From positions 620,001 through 684,000 of the forward strand of contig NZ_FSQW01000001.1 of assembly GCF_900128895.1 (NCBI RefSeq): DNA of 64,000 nt. The letters are read 5' to 3'. Positions 60,235 through 64,000 of the stretch are shown here, piece after piece. Below the pieces are notes generated by a model. The model ran no database searches and was not told the origin of the DNA. It saw only the letters and a list, made by a program, of their open reading frames with translations. A program made the position numbers and the translations under genes. Origin of the DNA: Parasphingorhabdus marina DSM 22363 (GTDB lineage: Bacteria; Pseudomonadota; Alphaproteobacteria; Sphingomonadales; Sphingomonadaceae). The first letter of the stretch is position 1, and the number at the start of each line of letters is the position of its first letter.

Positions 60235-61679
60235 GCATTGACAGTCTGGATGATCAGGAATTTGAAGCCGGCAATCTGCTGTCCCAGATCCCTGTCATTA
60301 TGTGGCAGCGCAAGTGGCTTTTCATTATTCCCTTCATTCTGTGCATCATCGCCAGTGCAATCACCTATTTTGTTCTTCCGACAGTTTACCGGTCGCAGGC
60401 GATCCTGCTGGTGCAGTCTGCTCAGCTTCCCGAGGAAATTGCGGGAGACGGTACCAATGAAATTGCCGATCGCCGGATCTTGCGTATTCGCCAGCAGGTA
60501 TTGAGCCGCCCGGGACTGATCGAACTCATCAACAGATATGAGCTGTACCAGTCCGACCGCGGCAGCACGCCATTGTCGGAAATTGTCGAAAGCATGCGTG
60601 ACTCGATCGAAATCGCGCCAATGACAGCGGAAGTCTCGCGCCTTGGTACCGGGCAGAATGCGACCATAGCTTTCATGCTCGCCTATGAATATTCCGATCC
60701 CGTCAAAGCGCAGAGCGTTGCCCAGGACCTGACCGAACAGGTTTTGCAGCTCGACTCCTCGGTCAATTCACAGCAGGCGAGCAGTACCGAAGAGTTTCTG
60801 ACCGACCAGGCCGCAGGTCTGGAGGTGCAAATCCAGACCCTGGAAAACCAGATTGCGACGATCAAGGCGCAAAACGGAGCCGTGCTGGCCAATAGCGGCG
60901 TCCCCATGTTTGGCGGCGGCGGCAGCTATGATGTGCAAATCGGCGCCCTGCAGCGCGAAAATTCGCAGCTCGTCACCCAGCGCGAAGAATTGCTCAAATC
61001 TTCAAATCGCGATCCCGTTGTAACGTCGGCAGAGCAACAGCTTGCCGGTGCCAGAGCGGTTTATTCCGATGATCATCCCGATGTCATTATTGCCAAACAG
61101 CGCCTGGCCGAAGCCAAGCAACTGGCGGACCAGAATGTGACAAAGATACCCGTAGACAGTATCGACCAGCAAATCGCATTTAATAACACACAGATTTCTG
61201 CGCTGCGGTCGGCAAAAGCCGCTGACACTGCGCGGATGAGTGCAGCCCTGTCTGCGCAGTCGAGGGCGCCGCTGGTGTTGCAGCAGATTGAGTCCCTGCA
61301 GCTGCGGCTTAACGGACTCAATGAGCAGTATCAGACCGTATCCCGCAGACTGCTCGCCGCTCAGGCCGGGGTGAAGGCAGAAAACGAGCAAATGGGCGAA
61401 CGGCTTTCGGTTATTGATCCGCCGGTGATCCCGGACAAGCCATCATCGCCCGACTGGATGCTATTGTCTGCAGCCGGGTTCGGCGGCGGGATAGCACTGG
61501 GATTATTGCTGGTGTTTGGAACCGAGCTGTTCATGCAGCCGATCCGTGACCCCAAGACCATATCAAACGTGCTGGGCGCGCCGCCCATGGTTGTCGTCCC
61601 GACAATCCGGGAGCAAGGGCAGGAAAAGCCTGCCCGGAGTTTCTGGCCATTCCGACGAAAAACTGCCGAAGCCATTTAG
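60231..61679 (+). CDS. Chain-length determinant / GumC-like polysaccharide co-polymerase
   Basis: A 482-residue inner-membrane protein with one span at about 28-48 (WLFIIPFILCIIASAITYF) and a second at about 410-436 (MLLSAAGFGGGIALGLLLVF). The intervening periplasmic part has coiled-coil segments (EVQIQTLENQIATIKAQN, QRENSQLVTQREELLKS). The PDKPSSPDWM segment before the last span is the Wzz-type proline motif. It has no kinase domain; the partner kinase is the next gene. Together they correspond to a split Wzc. It overlaps the barrel gene by four bases. Confidence 0.9.
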   Translation: MSIDSLDDQEFEAGNLLSQIPVIMWQRKWLFIIPFILCIIASAITYFVLPTVYRSQAILLVQSAQLPEEIAGDGTNEIADRRILRIRQQVLSRPGLIELINRYELYQSDRGSTPLSEIVESMRDSIEIAPMTAEVSRLGTGQNATIAFMLAYEYSDPVKAQSVAQDLTEQVLQLDSSVNSQQASSTEEFLTDQAAGLEVQIQTLENQIATIKAQNGAVLANSGVPMFGGGGSYDVQIGALQRENSQLVTQREELLKSSNRDPVVTSAEQQLAGARAVYSDDHPDVIIAKQRLAEAKQLADQNVTKIPVDSIDQQIAFNNTQISALRSAKAADTARMSAALSAQSRAPLVLQQIESLQLRLNGLNEQYQTVSRRLLAAQAGVKAENEQMGERLSVIDPPVIPDKPSSPDWMLLSAAGFGGGIALGLLLVFGTELFMQPIRDPKTISNVLGAPPMVVVPTIREQGQEKPARSFWPFRRKTAEAI

Positions 61680-61718
61680 CACCTTCATTCTTCTCTCAAA
61701 TTTCCGTGGAACCCACTC

Positions 61719-62513
61719 GTGTCCGACACCTTTACTGAATCCTCAGATTTTTCCCCGCCCCTGGTGATTCCAACACCTGCGGAGCTCGAAGCGCTTCTTC
61801 CTGATGAAGAGACGCTGGAGGAGAACCATGTCGTCGGCTTCCGGGGCAATGACATCCGTTCACGCCCCTTCAACCTCCTGCGCTCGCAGGTTGTGAAGGA
61901 ACTGGACGCCCAGGAATGGAAAATTCTGGGCATGACATCTGCGACACCGGCGGCCGGCAAGTCGTTTCTGTCCCTCAATCTGGCGGCGGCCCTGTCGCGC
62001 CTTGCTGATCAGACGGTATATCTTTTCGATTTTGATCTGCGACGAGGTTCGCTTGCCGAAGCTCTGGGAATCCACGGCAAGCTTGGCCTGGGCGAGTTTC
62101 TTGAGGGGAAAACCGACGACCTGAAGGCCGTTGGTCACCGCATAAATGACAGTAATCTGGCGTTTTTCCCCTGCTATCGGGTCAAGACCAATTCCGCCGA
62201 GATGCTTGCGGGCAAGCGATTTGAACAGCTTATGGAAGCCATTGCGCGGCTACCTGATGACGCGATTGTCATTTGCGATCTCCCACCGGCTTTTGCCAAT
62301 GACGACACGCTGATGATCGCACAGTTTCTCGATGCCTACATGCTGGTAATCGAACAGGGAATCACAACCAAAAAGCAGATGAACAATACCGTGTCACTGC
62401 TCAAACCGACGCCTTGCCTGGGAACGGTTCTCAACCGCTATGTCGGCGGCCTGGTGGACCCTTATGGCTATGGGTACGGGTCGGGCGCCTATTCCAAATA
62501 TTACGCGGACTAG
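61719..62513 (+). CDS. CpsD/CapB-like tyrosine kinase with tyrosine-rich C-terminus
   Basis: A 264-residue ParA-like BY-kinase that would phosphorylate itself to control polymer length. Walker A is TPAAGKSFLSLNLA near residue 72, Walker A' YLFDFDLRRGSL near 102, Walker B VICDLPPAF near 186. The tail has a tyrosine cluster, DPYGYGYGSGAYSKYYAD (seven tyrosines in 18 residues), the typical autophosphorylation site. The start is a GTG at 61719. The separation from the co-polymerase (60231-61679) is the Gram-positive-like arrangement rather than a fused Wzc. It ends the export operon. Confidence 0.9.
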   Translation: MSDTFTESSDFSPPLVIPTPAELEALLPDEETLEENHVVGFRGNDIRSRPFNLLRSQVVKELDAQEWKILGMTSATPAAGKSFLSLNLAAALSRLADQTVYLFDFDLRRGSLAEALGIHGKLGLGEFLEGKTDDLKAVGHRINDSNLAFFPCYRVKTNSAEMLAGKRFEQLMEAIARLPDDAIVICDLPPAFANDDTLMIAQFLDAYMLVIEQGITTKKQMNNTVSLLKPTPCLGTVLNRYVGGLVDPYGYGYGSGAYSKYYAD

Positions 62514-62574
62514 ACCGGCCGGAAAGCCAGACGCTTGCTGATCCCGTGCTGGCAGAGCGGCGCGACCCGCTCAG

Positions 62575-63261
62575 TCAGCGGATATCTTCATGGACTTTGT
62601 GGAGGATCTCCGGCGTAATATCTTGCCGGAGCGTATCGGCTGAAATGCGAAAGCAGGCCGTTCGTCCAGTGATTTCCGGTGTGCCGAGATAGTCCTCGAC
62701 TGCGGCATAATGATCCCGCCCGACATAATCGTCGACATGAATCACGGTCTCTGCACCGGCCTGCACCGCTTCGTAGGCAGATGCCAGCGCGCAGGCTCTG
62801 CGAAACCGGCCATCGACCAGAATCAGATCGGGGAATCGTCCCGTCGAAGCCACCTGAGCAAACGCTTTTTCGGTATAGTTCCGCCAGCGCTGATGATGCT
62901 TTGCTGTCGGGCGCGTAAAGACGGGATAGCCCCAGTCTTCCGTCATCCCGATGTCGCTGTGAATGATCGTGACAGGTGCATCCTTGCCGACGGCATCGCT
63001 CACGGCTTGCGCGAATTTGCGGTCGCTTTCGACACAGATGGTTTCAACGCCTGCTCGTGCTGCGATCAGGGTCGAAGCCCCCGAGCCAAATTCGAGATAA
63101 AATTGCACATTTTGAATCTGTTCGCGGAACAGGGCCTCAAAATCCGGATCAAATGCCGGTTGGTCGGAGATGGTGATTCCGCTGCGGATGCCGGACCATT
63201 TGAGACGCATCGCTCTGCCCAGGGCGCGCATATCCTGAAATGATTGAGGAAGTTTCGACAT
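62575..63261 (-). CDS. Methyltransferase-like protein, SAM-fold
   Basis: A 228-residue protein with the signs of a class I methyltransferase: YLEFGSGASTLIAARAGVET as motif I, VESDRKFAQAVSD following, and FPDLILVDGRFRRACALASAYEA with an aspartate pair. The frame extends to 63468 and an ATG at 63351 is also in frame; I prefer 63261 because AAGGGA lies ten bases before it, giving MSKLPQSF. Upstream residues include a CKTC pair that might matter if the longer form is right. Target unknown; context suggests the exopolysaccharide or lipid carrier. Confidence 0.65.
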   Translation of the reverse strand: MSKLPQSFQDMRALGRAMRLKWSGIRSGITISDQPAFDPDFEALFREQIQNVQFYLEFGSGASTLIAARAGVETICVESDRKFAQAVSDAVGKDAPVTIIHSDIGMTEDWGYPVFTRPTAKHHQRWRNYTEKAFAQVASTGRFPDLILVDGRFRRACALASAYEAVQAGAETVIHVDDYVGRDHYAAVEDYLGTPEITGRTACFRISADTLRQDITPEILHKVHEDIR

Positions 63262-63456
63262 TTCCGGAAATTCCCTTGCATAATCACGAGGATAGGATTT
63301 CTGCGTGCATGTTTTGCACTCGCCCGATGTCTCGTCAAGCCATCGCGCCATCCCGATTAGCAGGAATGTCCTTAACAATATGGTAAAGCTGATCGACAGG
63401 GGCTGCCGGTTGTGCAAATAGGCGTCCGGTCGCGCACAAGATTGGCGGAGTCTCCC

Positions 63457-64000
63457 TTGGCATTGCAAAAGCTCAATTCACTCTGGGTCGGCAACAAACT
63501 CAGTTATCTGGAACGCCTTTGCCTGGTGTCCGGGCTGGCCACGGGCCACGAATTCACACTTTGGTCCTATGAACCCGACAAGCTGGAAGGGGTGCCTGAT
63601 GGTGTGGAATTGCGAGATGCTGCGGAGGTGATGCCCCGCGAGCGGTTGCTGACCTATGCCGATACTGGATCGGTCGCACTGGGTGCCAATTTCTGGCGCT
63701 ATGAGCTGCTCGCCAAAGACCTCGGTTACTGGGTGGACATGGACTTCTATTTTCTCCGCCCGCTCGATTTTGCCGAAGATCATGTATTCGGCTGGGAATA
63801 TGAAGGCTGGGTCAACAACGCCGTGCTATTGGCGCCGGCAGGTTCCGCGATGGTCCATGATCTCAACACCATTCCGCAACCCAATCAGCGCCCCCCCTGG
63901 TTTGGCCCCAAACGGTCGCTGGCCTTCTACTGGCAGCGCCTGACAAAGGGCCCGATCGGACTGGATGAGATGCCCTGGGGCACCTACGCGTCGGGGCTGG
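63457..64000 (+). CDS. Glycosyltransferase with DXD motif, partial (runs off the window)
   Basis: Reads from a TTG at 63457 to the window end (181 codons visible). GGAG at 63447-63450, six bases before the TTG, supports the start. The protein begins with LNSLWVGNKLSYLERLCL, then FTLWSYEPDKLEGVPDGVEL, SVALGANFWRYELLAKDLGYWVDMDFYFLRPLD, with the metal-binding DMD near residue 95. This order matches the glycosyltransferase family with sugar-binding DXD region (capsular or alpha-1,4-transferase like). It is divergent from the methyltransferase-like gene. Length and C-terminus are unknown because the window ends. Confidence 0.8.
   Translation, partial: MALQKLNSLWVGNKLSYLERLCLVSGLATGHEFTLWSYEPDKLEGVPDGVELRDAAEVMPRERLLTYADTGSVALGANFWRYELLAKDLGYWVDMDFYFLRPLDFAEDHVFGWEYEGWVNNAVLLAPAGSAMVHDLNTIPQPNQRPPWFGPKRSLAFYWQRLTKGPIGLDEMPWGTYASGL

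Noticed and set aside
1-64000. tRNA, rRNA, CRISPR, transposase and prophage genes
   Set aside because: None was recognised on either strand; the only sign of rearrangement is the epimerase remnant.

Overview
The window looks like chromosomal DNA of an alphaproteobacterium, most probably Sphingomonadales. The evidence is the order hemE-hemJ-rho ... mnmE-mnmG-rsmG-parA-parB, a DUF6489-type small protein, PEPxxWA-type C-terminal sorting tails and an exosortase of the V type. Two perfect parS palindromes and the parAB genes place the left part close to the replication origin. The left edge may lie just outside oriC, because in Caulobacter the origin adjoins hemE. No rRNA, tRNA, CRISPR array, prophage or intact insertion sequence was seen.

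Layout. 1-11.2 kb is an origin-proximal housekeeping block: haem synthesis, Rho, TerC-type exporter, tRNA wobble-uridine modification, 16S methylation and chromosome partition. 11.2-15.8 kb is a small chaperone/usher fimbrial locus: a DUF4402 pilin with a perfect CtrA-type site and its own terminator, then a chaperone and an unusual usher. 15.8-18.8 kb holds a hydrolase, a lipid kinase and an FAD oxidoreductase. 18.8-29.9 kb is one long minus-strand operon of eight genes with mostly overlapping ends: AtuA-like protein, biotin-dependent acyl-CoA carboxylase (both subunits), enoyl-CoA hydratase, nitronate monooxygenase-like protein, class III CoA transferase, TIGR03084-like protein and acyl-CoA synthetase. 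A divergent TetR regulator and a clear palindrome sit at its head. 30.9-35.6 kb encodes beta-oxidation enzymes (FadB-type, thiolase, acyl-CoA dehydrogenase) with two shared candidate operator motifs. 36.4-64 kb is an exopolysaccharide/protein-sorting island: polyprenyl-phosphate sugar transferase, O-acyltransferase, several glycosyltransferases, Wzy-like polymerase, UDP-xylose synthase, Wza/Wzc-like export proteins, tyrosine kinase, exosortase XrtV with EpsI and accessory proteins, and two PEP-CTERM substrates.

How it fits together. The right half would assemble an undecaprenyl-linked repeat unit, polymerise and export it, and sort PEP-CTERM proteins to the envelope through the same locus. 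The middle activates, carboxylates and degrades a branched or terpenoid acyl-CoA whose products could feed the adjacent beta-oxidation genes. The most interesting signals are the operon built around AtuA, the operator-like palindromes, the parS site embedded in rsmG, an MnmE without a recognisable NKxD motif, two tiny single-membrane-span proteins in the polysaccharide island, and an epimerase remnant at the island boundary. All functions are read from motifs and family memory; no database search was possible.
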